Shown piece by piece: positions 1-9,434 of a DNA stretch of 64,000 nucleotides (position 1 is the stretch's first letter; every line of letters starts with the position of its first letter). The translations under genes and the position numbers were made by a program. The notes beneath the pieces were generated by a model, which saw nothing but the letters and a program-made list of their open reading frames with translations, was not told where the DNA came from and did not search any database. Source of the DNA: Streptococcus pseudopneumoniae ATCC BAA-960 = CCUG 49455 (GTDB lineage: Bacteria > Bacillota > Bacilli > Lactobacillales > Streptococcaceae); NCBI RefSeq assembly GCF_002087075.1, contig NZ_MWSM01000018.1:1-64000 (forward strand). Direction: 5' to 3'.

Positions 1-2219
1 TCTGTTTCTTTTTCTTTAAGCTTATCTTCTATTGCTTTTGTAGCTTTGTCTTTTCCTACTGGATTGATTGCATTTACTTCAGAGATTACATCTGCTTGGG
101 CTTTATCAACGTCGTCTTGATTTTTAGCTTGCTTAGCTTTCCTAATAGCTTCGCCTGCTTTTCTGACAGCTTCCGCTACTTCTTCCTTGGCTGCAGTTTT
201 TTCGTCTTCTGATAATGTTTCATCATCCTCTATCTCAGCCATTCTCCTTGCTGCAGCGGCTGCTATGGCATCTACCGCCATGTCTGTTCCTATTGGATTC
301 ACATCGCCTATAGCTTTAGTTCCCTCAGTTTCCTGCTTGGTAACTTCATCTTGGGTCTGAGCATCCGTGATGGCTTGTTTAGCTTTGTCCGCTTCCGCTT
401 GGGCTTGTTTCTTAGCCGCCTCTTTTTCTCTTGGACTTAGCTTGTTATTGTTGTCAATCTCTGTTTCTTTTTCTTTAAGCTTATCTTCTATTGCTTTTGT
501 AGCTTTGTCTTTTATTTGCTGCTCTTCGTTCAACTGTCTCTGTTTTTCTAGTGCATCTCTCACCACTGTTTTATAATCACCAGTACTAGCTCCAAAATCA
601 ATCTTCTCCTTAATTTTTTGCAATCTTACATCATAATCAGCCTGGGTTTCAGGAGTAGACCATTTTGTATCTTCTTCTTTTTGTTGGGTTAATTTATTAT
701 AAACTTTTTGAGATAAATCCTTGGCTACTTCTTTAGTATCCTGAGTAACCTTAAATCCTTCTCCGGTAACTGGTAAAGCATAATGTTGCCAAGGAACTTG
801 GTATCCCATACCTAGATGTTGATTATCAGCTGAACTAATACTAACTGTATAATCAGTATAACCTTGAGGTATATTAATTAGTTTACTCTTAAATTTTCCA
901 GGAATACCCTGTGGTCTATTTACATTTTTTTCTAACTCAACATTATAAGTAGATGTCTCTGTATGTGAACGTAACGTACTAAAATATTGTTTATTCTTAT
1001 CCTCTGTTGCTTTTGTTACTGTCATGTTCTCATTTGTTAAATTTTTAGAAGGATCAAACGTAACTGTATAAAGTATCTTTTCTGCACCATCTTTGTTAGC
1101 TTTCAGTTCAACTTTATAATTTGCTTTCCTCCCATCAATATCTCCAGTATATCCTGTTTTAAATTCAATAGTTACGTTTGATCCTACCTGTTGTCCATAA
1201 ACTTTAAATGTTTTTTCAATCCCATTAAAGCCCTCCAAACCTTTAGAAATACCATTTGATTCACCATCAGTTTTATAGTTTGTTCCATCAAATGTTCGTT
1301 CATTTTGATTTTTTTGAGTTCTTACCTTGGATAAAAAGAGTGCATAATTATTGCTACGATCAAACACAGACTCTTTAACCCACGTCCAATAATGCATAGT
1401 ATCACCATTAGACGAACGCACCGTATTCACAGTTTCAATAGGAAAGACCCCTCTATCTGTCTTTTTTGCAACAGCAAATTTTCCGCCATTAACTGCCTTC
1501 CAACCACCAAATTCACCAAGTTCCTTCACTTCACCTTGATTTATAGTTTTGGTATTACCAACTTGGTCTATCTTACCAAGTTTTTTCTCATTCTCTACTG
1601 TTTCAGGTAGATCTTTTAATTTATCTGCCAATGTATCTACACTTGCACCATCCTCAGGAGCTTCATAAGTCTGATTTGCATCTGGATCGGCATCGGCTAC
1701 AGTCGCCGTTGAAGCAGAGTCTGCATCACGTCTTTTACGTACTTTTGGCTTGCTGCTTGCTTCTTCTGTTCTTGTAGCTTCACCTTCAGATTTTGAAGCT
1801 TCACTGCCCTCTGTAGATTTTGGAGAGCTAGAATCCCCACTTACAGAGTTTTCATCCGATTGAGTCTTTGTTATAGTCTCTCTTCTTTCAGATGAAGCTG
1901 CTTGTTCCTTTTCGGTCTCTGGATGACTTTCTTGCTTACCTTCATCCCTGGCTTCAGTATTAATTGCAGATCCTTGTTCTTGAGCAGCAGGAGCAGCGTA
2001 GGTTAGCTGTGGATCCTCTGATTTTTTCTCTGTTTCCGAATCCTTATCAGCTGCCACCTCCTCATTTGACTGTATGGCCTGCGCTTCCGCAGCAGATACC
2101 GCTCCACTTCCCATAAAGAGATAGAGCGTTGCTACTGCAACACTAGCAGCTCCAAAACTAACCTTACGAATCGAAAAACGTAATTGTTTTTCTCTATCGT
2201 CCTTCTCACTATAAAACAT
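1..2219 (-). CDS. YSIRK-signal surface adhesin with DUF1542 repeats (C-terminus outside window)
   Basis: Cell-wall surface protein, likely an adhesin or intercellular-aggregation factor. The gene starts at the ATG at 2219 with a GGGGA ribosome site about 10 nt upstream, and 739 codons stay open to the window edge, so the wall-anchor end is missing. The N-terminus is a YSIRK-type signal peptide (FSIRKVSFGAASVAVATLY, then a hydrophobic core and AEA cleavage region). A low-complexity Ser/Glu/Lys region covers roughly residues 50-170. A folded non-repetitive region (about 180-480) follows. From about residue 560 there are helical repeats of about 76 residues of DUF1542 type, containing DKATKAIEDKLKEKET and conserved I(N)P-G segments. 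The first and third repeat starts are nearly identical at DNA level (1-54 and 460-513), so recombination between them is possible. It resembles the SasC/Mrp/FmtB-like group. A C-terminal LPXTG motif is expected from the YSIRK signal but is not visible here. Confidence 0.85.
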   Translation of the reverse strand, partial: MFYSEKDDREKQLRFSIRKVSFGAASVAVATLYLFMGSGAVSAAEAQAIQSNEEVAADKDSETEKKSEDPQLTYAAPAAQEQGSAINTEARDEGKQESHPETEKEQAASSERRETITKTQSDENSVSGDSSSPKSTEGSEASKSEGEATRTEEASSKPKVRKRRDADSASTATVADADPDANQTYEAPEDGASVDTLADKLKDLPETVENEKKLGKIDQVGNTKTINQGEVKELGEFGGWKAVNGGKFAVAKKTDRGVFPIETVNTVRSSNGDTMHYWTWVKESVFDRSNNYALFLSKVRTQKNQNERTFDGTNYKTDGESNGISKGLEGFNGIEKTFKVYGQQVGSNVTIEFKTGYTGDIDGRKANYKVELKANKDGAEKILYTVTFDPSKNLTNENMTVTKATEDKNKQYFSTLRSHTETSTYNVELEKNVNRPQGIPGKFKSKLINIPQGYTDYTVSISSADNQHLGMGYQVPWQHYALPVTGEGFKVTQDTKEVAKDLSQKVYNKLTQQKEEDTKWSTPETQADYDVRLQKIKEKIDFGASTGDYKTVVRDALEKQRQLNEEQQIKDKATKAIEDKLKEKETEIDNNNKLSPREKEAAKKQAQAEADKAKQAITDAQTQDEVTKQETEGTKAIGDVNPIGTDMAVDAIAAAAARRMAEIEDDETLSEDEKTAAKEEVAEAVRKAGEAIRKAKQAKNQDDVDKAQADVISEVNAINPVGKDKATKAIEDKLKEKET

Positions 2220-2893
2220 ATTAGATGTTCCCCTTTTTAGTTTAAATTTTTTCAAGTGTAATTACTGAGTCCATAACTGTAACACAATGCAAAGGTTTGC
2301 CTTGTGAATCAAAAATGCACTCAATCATTCAACCTGATATGACTAAACTATTATACCTTAAATTACTTTAAAAAGATAATCATTTGACTTCTTTATCTCA
2401 CTTAGTATCAAGAAAAAGACAGCCTATCCATATATATATATATATATATATATATGGATAGGCTGTACAAAGCTATTCTATCAAGCTTCCTGACGATTCT
2501 GTCTTGAGAAACATATACAAATCAAGGTTTTATTACAATTTGATAACATTTTAGTTACAGTTTGTTTCGAAGTGTTTCCCCCTGATGTTAAGCACATCAA
2601 AAGCTAATTGATAAAAACAAATCCTAGCATTGTATGATTAAAAAGCCGCTCTTCTGTAGTAGCCACGCCATACCCTCTTTTTTATCATTTATGGATAAAA
2701 CTAAATCATAGGCCAGTTTATAGATTCTAACCCCTTGCTTAGGGATTCGTATAGATTAGATTATTAGCTAGCCAGCTCCAGTTTTTCTAAGATCACTACT
2801 TCTCTTAGGCTTACTTGATTTACAAATGACCTAACTAGCTAACTCCGAAATCACTATATTTTATCGAACCCTATCTAGGAGATAGAGAGTTAC
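2220..2893. other. Intergenic region upstream of the adhesin
   Basis: About 670 bp without a credible gene. It contains the ribosome site of the adhesin, the (TA)12 palindrome at 2419-2466 and AT-rich sequence. No transposase remnant or RNA gene was recognised. The region ends at the decayed 3' copies of the neighbouring rpn gene. Confidence 0.5.
2419..2466. repeat. 48-bp perfect palindrome with a (TA)12 core
   Basis: The arms ACAGCCTATCCA and TGGATAGGCTGT flank an uninterrupted run of 12 TA dinucleotides, giving a perfectly self-complementary 48-bp sequence about 200 bp upstream of the adhesin start. It can form a hairpin on either strand or act as a bidirectional terminator. The TA run is also a microsatellite able to change length by slippage. 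Confidence 0.8.
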
Positions 2894-3447
2894 AAAAAAC
2901 TCCAACCATGGCTTGCGAACCTCGTCTTTGCTGGTTTCTCTGTATTTTTTAGGGCTTATTTGTATTTTTTCAATAACTCCTCAAACTCAGCGACGGTTAT
3001 GCCCAACTGCTGGCTAGCAACCTCAGAAGTCAGAAGACCTTGGCGGACTAGATTTGCTAACATGGCGAAACTACCTTCAGCTTTCCCGAGCTCCAGTCCT
3101 TGTTCAACTCCTTCTGCTCGCCCACGCTCAAGACCTCTCTCTAAACCTTTTTCGATACCCTCAGCTCGACCGCGTTCTAGTCCCTGTTCAATACCTTCTG
3201 CACGACTACGTTCTAAGCCCTTTTCCTCCGCTTATTCCAAGGCATATTCCTGTGCTAACAAGGCTTGTTCTTCTCGCATACGTACTTGACTAAACATTTC
3301 CCTATCCTCCTCGGACCAGCTCTTGTAGTCTAGCAGTTGGTCTGCTTGGCTGATGGCTCGCTCGGGTTCTTGGGTAAAAGGTTTATTCCCAAAAAACTCC
3401 AACCATGGCTTGCGAACCTTGTCTTTGCTGGTTTCTCTGTATTTTTT
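2894..3447 (-). pseudogene. Decayed tandem copies of the rpn 3' end
   Basis: Directly downstream of the intact rpn gene lies a second copy of its last ~390-490 bp (about 2956-3447), followed by a ~55-bp stub of a third copy (2894-2950) that stops after WLEFF. The second copy reads in frame from KKYRETSKDKVRKPWLEFF to the same stop context (2956-2958). It carries a CAA-to-TAA nonsense change at 3232-3234. Compared with the intact gene, its charged linker is expanded by extra RGRAEG/IEQGLE repeats, which accounts for the greater length. No start codon or independent promoter is evident, so it is treated as a remnant of a duplication within the gene's C-terminal coding region. Confidence 0.75.
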
Positions 3448-3452
3448 AGGGC

Positions 3453-4364
3453 TTATTTGTATTTTTTCAATAGCTCCTCAAACTCAGCGACGGTTATGCC
3501 CAACTGCTGGCTAGCAACCTCAGAAGTCAGAAGACCTTGGCGGACTAGATTTACTAAACCTACTTTTAATCCCTGTTCAAGCCCCTCTGCACGACCTCTC
3601 TCCAACCCTTTTTCTTCAGCTTGTTCCAAGGCATAGTCCTGTGCTAATAAGGCTTGTTCTTCTCGCATACGTAGTTGACTAAACATCTCCCTGTCCTCCT
3701 CGGACCAGCTCTTGTAATCTAGCAGTTGGTCTGCTTGGCTGATGGCTCGCTCAGGTTCTTGGGTAAAGGGTTTATTCCCGAAAAACTCCAACCATGGCTT
3801 GCGAACCTCGTCTTTGCTGGTTTCTCTGTATTTTTTTAGTTCCAAGAATGCCATCTTAACCAGATGGTTTTCCTGTCCATTGTTTGTAATTGTTAAAACC
3901 TCACCTGTCCTATCCTCTCGCATGCTAAAACTATGAAAAGCCAAGTCATCTGAGAAGTAGTTACTATCCACAATTGCGATAGCGTATACTGGTGAGATGT
4001 GTTTATAACTCTGATGAGTATCACCTTCTCGTTGACGAATTTTTTCAAGATTTTGATTGACCTGACTGCACAAGTAAGCCCATAAACGATTGATGAAAAA
4101 ATTCTGATGATGAACCTGAATTTCGATGATAACTTGCGTACCATTATCCAACTCCGCCAAGACATCTATACTGGTATAGAAATCCTGAGCCGAGTAGGGC
4201 AGGGAAGGCAAGACGTGAATGTTACTTCCCTCCAAAATGGTCACATTTTTTGCTGGTAAATCCAGCATATCGCGAATAAATTGACAAGTGATTTCCGGAT
4301 TGCTAAAAATCTTCTTAGCAACCAAATCATTGGTCGGGCTAATGCCCGGATGACGTACAGTCAT
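3453..4364 (-). CDS. Rpn family PD-(D/E)XK nuclease/putative transposase
   Basis: 303-residue member of the recombination-promoting nuclease (Rpn, formerly transposase_31/PD-(D/E)XK) family. The start is set at the ATG at 4364 (MTVRHPGISP) because an AAGGAGAAG ribosome site sits 7 nt upstream; a nine-codon longer frame has no such site. The nuclease core is in the N-terminal half: SIDVLAELDNGTQ, then VIIEIQVHHQ, supplying the D...E-x-Q catalytic pattern. The C-terminal third is a charged helical linker with KGLERGRAEG-type repeats and a small terminal domain ending EFEELLKKYK. In E. coli, Rpn genes act in abortive phage defence and some contain an internal start producing a C-terminal inhibitor. 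Whether that holds here is unknown. The 3' end is duplicated downstream. Confidence 0.8.
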   Translation of the reverse strand: MTVRHPGISPTNDLVAKKIFSNPEITCQFIRDMLDLPAKNVTILEGSNIHVLPSLPYSAQDFYTSIDVLAELDNGTQVIIEIQVHHQNFFINRLWAYLCSQVNQNLEKIRQREGDTHQSYKHISPVYAIAIVDSNYFSDDLAFHSFSMREDRTGEVLTITNNGQENHLVKMAFLELKKYRETSKDEVRKPWLEFFGNKPFTQEPERAISQADQLLDYKSWSEEDREMFSQLRMREEQALLAQDYALEQAEEKGLERGRAEGLEQGLKVGLVNLVRQGLLTSEVASQQLGITVAEFEELLKKYK

Positions 4365-4476
4365 ATTGCTTCTCCTTTCATTATAGCACATTTTTTAATC
4401 TAGATTTGATTATTCTATTTATTTATTCGAAAAAGAGAGGAAAATACAGTCAAGATATGGTCACAAATTTAAAATT

Positions 4477-4583
4477 TTATAGTGAAATGAAATAAGAACA
4501 GGGCAAATCTATCAGGACAGTCAAATCTATTTCTAACAATGTTTTAAAAGTAGAGGTGTACTATTAGTTTCAATCTACTATAC
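4477..4583. repeat. RUP element
   Basis: About 107 bp matching the Repeat Unit of Pneumococcus as I remember it: it starts TATAGTGAAATGAAATAAG, contains the GATCAGGACAGTCAAAT-like core and TTCTAACAATGTTTTA, and ends in CAATCTACTATA. RUPs are non-autonomous elements thought to be mobilised by the IS630-Spn1 transposase. It lies between rpn and the lepA terminator. Confidence 0.75.
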
Positions 4584-4609
4584 CATTATTTTCTCCGATT
4601 TCTTGATAG

Positions 4610-4640
4610 TTTATAAAAAAGCAGACCATCTAAGCCTGCT
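4610..4640 (-). terminator. Rho-independent terminator of lepA
   Basis: On the minus strand AGCAGGC-TTAGATG-GTCTGCT (one G-T wobble) is followed by TTTTTT, 57 nt downstream of the lepA stop. Confidence 0.7.
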
Positions 4641-4696
4641 TTACGATTGATTCTTATATACATTTCCTGTGAAGAAGGAAAGGCATTTCTGATAAC

Positions 4697-6520
4697 TTAT
4701 TCTTCATCCATGCTCAAGACGCTAAGAAAGGCTTCTTGTGGAACTTCTACTGATCCGATAGCTTTCATACGTTTCTTACCAGCTTTTTGTTTTTCAAGGA
4801 GTTTGCGTTTACGAGAAACGTCACCACCATAACATTTAGCAAGTACGTTTTTACGAAGGGCCTTGATATCAGTACGAGCGACAATCTTGTGTCCAATAGC
4901 CGCTTGGATTGGAACTTCAAATTGTTGGCGAGGGATGATTTTCTTGAGTTTATCAACGATGAGTTTCCCACGTTCGTAGGCAAAGTCCTTGTGAACGATA
5001 AAGCTGAGGGCATCCACCTTGTCTCCGTTGAGAAGGATATCCATTTTCACTAGCTTAGATGGGCGATATTCTGACAATTCGTAGTCAAAACTTGCATAAC
5101 CACGTGTCGAAGACTTAAGTTTATCAAAGAAGTCGAAGACGATTTCAGCCAGTGGAATTTGATAGATGACATTGACACGGTTATCATCAATATAGTCCAT
5201 CGTCACAAAGTCACCACGCTTGCGCTGAGCTAATTCCATGACTGCTCCGACGAACTCCTGTGGTACCATGATTTGCGCCTTAACATATGGCTCCTCAATG
5301 GTCGCAATCTTAGTTGGATCTGGGAATTCAGACGGGTTGGACACATCCATAGACTCACCGTCGGTCAAATTAACCTTATAGATAACAGATGGAGCTGTCA
5401 TGATGAGGTCGATGTTGAACTCACGTTCCAAACGTTCTTGGATAACATCCATATGGAGAAGGCCAAGAAATCCACAACGGAAACCAAATCCAAGTGCCTG
5501 AGATGTTTCTGGTTCAAACTGAAGACTAGCATCATTCAGTTGCAATTTTTCAAGGGCTTCACGCAGGTCATTGTACTTGTTTGACTCGATAGGATAGAGA
5601 CCCGCAAAGACCATAGGATTCATCTGCTTGTAGCCATGTAATGGCTCTGTTGCAGGATTGGTTGCCAAGGTAACGGTATCCCCCACACGAGTATCCTGAA
5701 CCGTCTTGATAGAAGCCGCAATATAACCAACATCACCAGTCGCAAGAAAATCACGACCAACTGCTTTGGGTGTAAAGATACCGACTTCGGTCACATCAAA
5801 GGTCTTGCCATTGCTCATGAGCTGAATCTTATCGCCAGGTTTGACCACCCCATCCATGACACGCACTTGAAGAATAACTCCACGGTAAGCATCGTAAACA
5901 GAGTCGAAAATCAAGGCTTTTAGTGGTGCCGTCACATCACCCGTTGGTGCTGGCACTTTTTCTACGATTTGCTCAAGAATTTCTTCAATCCCAATACCAG
6001 CCTTGGCAGATGCTAAGACTGCTTCACTGGCATCCAAACCAATGACATCTTCAATCTCCGTACGCACGCGCTCAGGGTCTGCAGCAGGCAGGTCAATTTT
6101 GTTAATAACAGGCATGATTTCCAAATCATTGTCCAAGGCCAGATAAACATTGGCAAGAGTTTGAGCCTCAATCCCTTGGGCAGCATCAACCACCAAAATC
6201 GCCCCCTCACAGGCAGCGAGCGAACGTGAAACTTCATAGGTAAAGTCTACGTGTCCTGGTGTGTCAATCAAGTGAAAAATATAAGTTTCCCCATCTTTTG
6301 CAGTGTAATTGAGCTCTATGGCATTCAACTTAATGGTAATCCCACGTTCCCGCTCTAAATCCATACTATCCAAAAGTTGAGCTTGCATTTCACGACTGGA
6401 GACTGTCTCAGTTTTTTCCAAAATGCGGTCTGCTAGAGTTGATTTTCCGTGGTCAATATGGGCGATAATAGAGAAGTTACGGATCTTCTCCTGTCGTTTT
6501 TTCAATTCTTCTAAGTTCAT
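4697..6520 (-). CDS. lepA: Elongation factor 4 (back-translocating GTPase LepA)
   Basis: 607-residue translational GTPase that acts on stalled or pre-translocation ribosomes. The start at 6520 ([12 protein letters not shown]) is preceded by an AAGGAAGAG ribosome site; the frame extends 21 codons further upstream without support. G1 is AHIDHGKST (residues 20-28), G3 is DTPGH, and [13 protein letters not shown] gives G4. EF-G-like domains II, III and V follow, ending with the LepA-specific C-terminal domain ([20 protein letters not shown], then [18 protein letters not shown]). It is full length for the family. It is transcribed alone or with the phosphatase gene upstream (79-bp gap), and a terminator follows. 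Confidence 0.97.
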   Translation of the reverse strand: MNLEELKKRQEKIRNFSIIAHIDHGKSTLADRILEKTETVSSREMQAQLLDSMDLERERGITIKLNAIELNYTAKDGETYIFHLIDTPGHVDFTYEVSRSLAACEGAILVVDAAQGIEAQTLANVYLALDNDLEIMPVINKIDLPAADPERVRTEIEDVIGLDASEAVLASAKAGIGIEEILEQIVEKVPAPTGDVTAPLKALIFDSVYDAYRGVILQVRVMDGVVKPGDKIQLMSNGKTFDVTEVGIFTPKAVGRDFLATGDVGYIAASIKTVQDTRVGDTVTLATNPATEPLHGYKQMNPMVFAGLYPIESNKYNDLREALEKLQLNDASLQFEPETSQALGFGFRCGFLGLLHMDVIQERLEREFNIDLIMTAPSVIYKVNLTDGESMDVSNPSEFPDPTKIATIEEPYVKAQIMVPQEFVGAVMELAQRKRGDFVTMDYIDDNRVNVIYQIPLAEIVFDFFDKLKSSTRGYASFDYELSEYRPSKLVKMDILLNGDKVDALSFIVHKDFAYERGKLIVDKLKKIIPRQQFEVPIQAAIGHKIVARTDIKALRKNVLAKCYGGDVSRKRKLLEKQKAGKKRMKAIGSVEVPQEAFLSVLSMDEE

Positions 6521-6598
6521 GATTCTCTTCCTTTCAGGGTATCTATTTATTATAAATTGTTTTTGACATTTTGACAAGACCATCCCCTGCTAGGAGTA

Positions 6599-7327
6599 CT
6601 AATCTTCAGCGACAAAGCCGTCATTCTCAATAAAGTGATGTTCTGTCATCCCTTGATCTGTAAAGACAATCCCGTGAAGGACACCACCATAGACAGCTCC
6701 TCCATCCATCCCAATCTTGCCATCTTCTGTAGTCCAAAGCTCAGCAGTACCTCGCTCTTGCTTTAACAAACCATAGACCGGTGTATGACCAAAGACAATG
6801 GTTTTTCCAGTATGATTTTCGGCTTCGTGGAATGGTTTTCTAAGCCATACTTTCTTGTAATCTGTAGTTTCATGCCAGTCGTCCAAGGTCAAATCAATAC
6901 CTGCGTGAACGAAGATATACTTGTCTGTCTCTACCACAAATGGCATTTGACGAATAAATTTGACCAAGTCTGCCGCTTCAGTAGCAACACGCTTGGCATC
7001 CTCCACTCCGTCAACTGGTGCATCCAAGGGACGACCTAGGATAGAGTTAATAGTTGTATCACCACCATTACGACGATAGTGGTCATAGCTTTCTTCTGGA
7101 TCATCTAGCCAAGTCAAAAACATATACTCATGATTTCCTGATAAACAGATAGCCCCTTGATTGTCCACTAAATCCTTGACCATTTCAAGGACACGGCAAC
7201 TATCTTCACCACGGTCAATTAAATCCCCTAGAAAGAGCAACTGGGTCTGACCATCCCAGGTTTTGAGAAGGTCTTCCAGCATCCCAGCTTTTCCGTGAAC
7301 ATCTCCAATTACATAATAGTCAGGCAT
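6599..7327 (-). CDS. Metallophosphatase / serine-threonine phosphatase family protein
   Basis: 242-residue calcineurin-like phosphoesterase. Metal-binding motifs are visible in order: GDVHG (residues 8-12), GDLIDRG, GNHEYMF and, further on, VHAGID and FGHTPVYG. These match the bacterial PP1/diadenosine-tetraphosphatase-like group (PrpA/ApaH-like). Two metal ions are expected in the site. It lies 1 bp downstream of recN and is probably co-transcribed with it. The true substrate (phosphoprotein or dinucleoside polyphosphate) cannot be read from the sequence. Confidence 0.85.
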   Translation of the reverse strand: MPDYYVIGDVHGKAGMLEDLLKTWDGQTQLLFLGDLIDRGEDSCRVLEMVKDLVDNQGAICLSGNHEYMFLTWLDDPEESYDHYRRNGGDTTINSILGRPLDAPVDGVEDAKRVATEAADLVKFIRQMPFVVETDKYIFVHAGIDLTLDDWHETTDYKKVWLRKPFHEAENHTGKTIVFGHTPVYGLLKQERGTAELWTTEDGKIGMDGGAVYGGVLHGIVFTDQGMTEHHFIENDGFVAED

Positions 7328-7328
7328 C

Positions 7329-8996
7329 TTATTTCTCTCTGTTTCTCAACAATTCTCTGGCTTGCGTCAGGGCTGCTTCGGTCACATCATCACCTGCCAA
7401 CATCTTAGCAACTTCCTCCACTCGCTCTTCGGCCGTCAAGAGACGAACAGTCGAAACCGTTGAATGGTCATTACTAATCTTCTCAATAAAGAATTGATAA
7501 TCCGCAATCGCAATCACTTGTGGCAAATGAGAAATCGCCAGAACCTGACCATGCTGACCAATTTTATGAATCTTCTGCGCAATAGCCTGAGCTACACGAC
7601 CTGAAACTCCCGTATCCACTTCATCAAAGACAATACTGGTCTTACCTTCTTTATGTGAAAAGGCAGACTTAATGGCTAACATGAGACGAGATAATTCCCC
7701 TCCAGAAGCAACCTTAACCAAGGGTTTAAAGTCTTCACCAGGGTTGGTTGAAATATAAAACTCAACCATTTCATTGCCCTCACGGCTGAATTTACCCTTG
7801 CTAAAACGAACCTGAAACTGGGCTTTTTCCATATAAAGGTCTTGCAGTTCTTGTTTAATCTCTGCTTCGAGCTGCTGAGCCAAGTCATGACGAGCAGAGG
7901 CAAGTTGACCAGCCAAATCAACAAGATTGACTTCCAATTTCTTAAGCTCTGCTTCCATGTCCTCAGATGAAAGGTTATTGCCTGTCAAGAGATTATATTC
8001 TTCCGTAATCTTGGCAAAATAAAGCAAGACATCGTCTACATTCCCACCGTACTTACGGGTAATAGTATGAAGGAGATCCAAACGATTCTCAACCTGCATG
8101 AGACGATTGCCGTCAAAATCAAGGTCCTCAATAATAGCTTCCAAACGTTTGCTAATGTCTTCTAAGACATAGTAGGTCTCAGACAGTGAGCTTGAAATTT
8201 CACGGTATTCAGGGTCATACTCTTCGACACTTTCCATGTCATTCATGGCTGAACGAACATTGGCCAGACTTGAAAAGTCTTCATTGTCCAACATACTGTA
8301 GGCATTGGTCAGTGTATCCGCAATATTTTTATGGTTGAGCAGTTTATCACGCTCTTGATTGAGAGACAAGTCTTCTCCAGCCTGCAAGTTTGCTGCCTCA
8401 ATCTCTGCCATTTGAAATTCCAACATTTCGATACGTGCCTTGTGTTCCTGTTGGTTTTTCTTGACTTCCAGAACCTGCTTGCGCATTTTACGGTAGGCAT
8501 CAAAACTTGTTTGATAGGTTTCTTTTAAGTCCCAAAAGGCTGTATCACCAAATTCATCCAGCATCTGGATATGCAGTTGGGGACGCATTAACTCTTCTTG
8601 ATCATGCTGACCATGAATGTCCACCAGATGTTGCCCAATAGCACGCAAAACAGACAGATTAACCATCTGGCCATTGACACGACTAATACTCCGACCATTT
8701 TGCAAGATTTCCCGACGGATGATAATTTCATCACCCAATTCCAAACCTTGCTCATCAAAAATTTCCTGTAAAAGACGACTATTCTCAACTGAGAAAAGCC
8801 CCTCAATCTCTGCCTTTGGTGCACCATGACGAATAACATCTGTCGTCGCACGAGCTCCCAACATCATATTCATGGCATCAATGATAATCGACTTCCCTGC
8901 GCCTGTTTCACCAGTCAGGACTGTCATCCCCTTCTCAAAATGGAGGGAAATAGCCTCAATAATGGCAAAGTTTTTTATCGAAATTTCAAGTAACAT
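7329..8996 (-). CDS. recN: DNA repair protein RecN
   Basis: 555-residue SMC-like ATPase acting early in double-strand-break repair and in transformation-linked recombination in streptococci. Walker A is GETGAGKS (residues 29-36). The middle is coiled coil, interrupted by a short globular segment. The ABC signature lies in KVASGGELSRLMLAIK, and the Walker B motif is SIVFDEVDTGVSG followed by the H-loop AISHLPQV. Length is normal for the family. It follows argR with a 6-bp gap in the conserved argR-recN order of streptococci. Confidence 0.96.
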   Translation of the reverse strand: MLLEISIKNFAIIEAISLHFEKGMTVLTGETGAGKSIIIDAMNMMLGARATTDVIRHGAPKAEIEGLFSVENSRLLQEIFDEQGLELGDEIIIRREILQNGRSISRVNGQMVNLSVLRAIGQHLVDIHGQHDQEELMRPQLHIQMLDEFGDTAFWDLKETYQTSFDAYRKMRKQVLEVKKNQQEHKARIEMLEFQMAEIEAANLQAGEDLSLNQERDKLLNHKNIADTLTNAYSMLDNEDFSSLANVRSAMNDMESVEEYDPEYREISSSLSETYYVLEDISKRLEAIIEDLDFDGNRLMQVENRLDLLHTITRKYGGNVDDVLLYFAKITEEYNLLTGNNLSSEDMEAELKKLEVNLVDLAGQLASARHDLAQQLEAEIKQELQDLYMEKAQFQVRFSKGKFSREGNEMVEFYISTNPGEDFKPLVKVASGGELSRLMLAIKSAFSHKEGKTSIVFDEVDTGVSGRVAQAIAQKIHKIGQHGQVLAISHLPQVIAIADYQFFIEKISNDHSTVSTVRLLTAEERVEEVAKMLAGDDVTEAALTQARELLRNREK

Positions 8997-9002
8997 ATAG
9001 AC

Positions 9003-9434
9003 CTACCATTTTTTTACTTGTTCAAAGATTTCCTCAGCTAGACTTTCACTTCTGGCCATGACTAAAATCGAACTATCATCAGCCAAACAGCTGAAAATCT
9101 TATCCGCAAAAGTCTCAATTAACTGAGCTTTTACAAAAGCCGTATTTCCTGGAATAACTTGGAGATTGATCATCTTGTCCATCAATTGAGCCGATTCGAT
9201 ATTATATTCAGCTAGTTGCAAACTTTTTACGATTGATTTTGGCAATTCATAGACATAGGTGTTATCTCTCAAAGGAATTTTGACAATGCCTAGCTCTTTG
9301 ATATCACGTGATACTGTCGCCTGAGTGGCAGTGATGCCTGCCTCTTTCAAATGTTCTACAATTTCTTCTTGTGTACCGATTTGATAATCTGTCACAAATC
9401 GTCTAATTTTTTCAAGTCTCTCTTTTTTATTCAT
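9003..9434 (-). CDS. argR: Arginine repressor ArgR/AhrC
   Basis: 143-residue ArgR-family regulator. The N-terminal winged helix (residues 1-70) contains GTQEEIVEHLKEAGITATQATVSRDIKELG, with the typical TQATVSRDIKEL recognition helix. The C-terminal oligomerisation/arginine-binding domain follows, ending DDSSILVMARSESLAEEIFEQ; the usual aspartates appear as ADDSS. It overlaps the end of tlyA by 8 nt and precedes recN, the standard Firmicute order. Streptococci often carry several ArgR-type proteins, so this one may be dedicated to a subset of arginine genes. Confidence 0.93.
   Translation of the reverse strand: MNKKERLEKIRRFVTDYQIGTQEEIVEHLKEAGITATQATVSRDIKELGIVKIPLRDNTYVYELPKSIVKSLQLAEYNIESAQLMDKMINLQVIPGNTAFVKAQLIETFADKIFSCLADDSSILVMARSESLAEEIFEQVKKW

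Noticed and set aside
367..576. Leu/Ser-rich plus-strand frame resembling a membrane peptide
   Set aside because: It is antisense to the DUF1542 repeats of the adhesin.
2419..2466. CRISPR-like or att-site interpretation of the palindrome
   Set aside because: It is a single palindrome with a dinucleotide core. There are no spaced repeats, no cas genes and no integrase.
2960..3293. Plus-strand Pro/Ser/Arg-rich frames of 79-109 codons
   Set aside because: They are antisense to the repeated RGRAEG-coding region of the rpn 3' duplication; the repetitive composition is inherited from the opposite strand.
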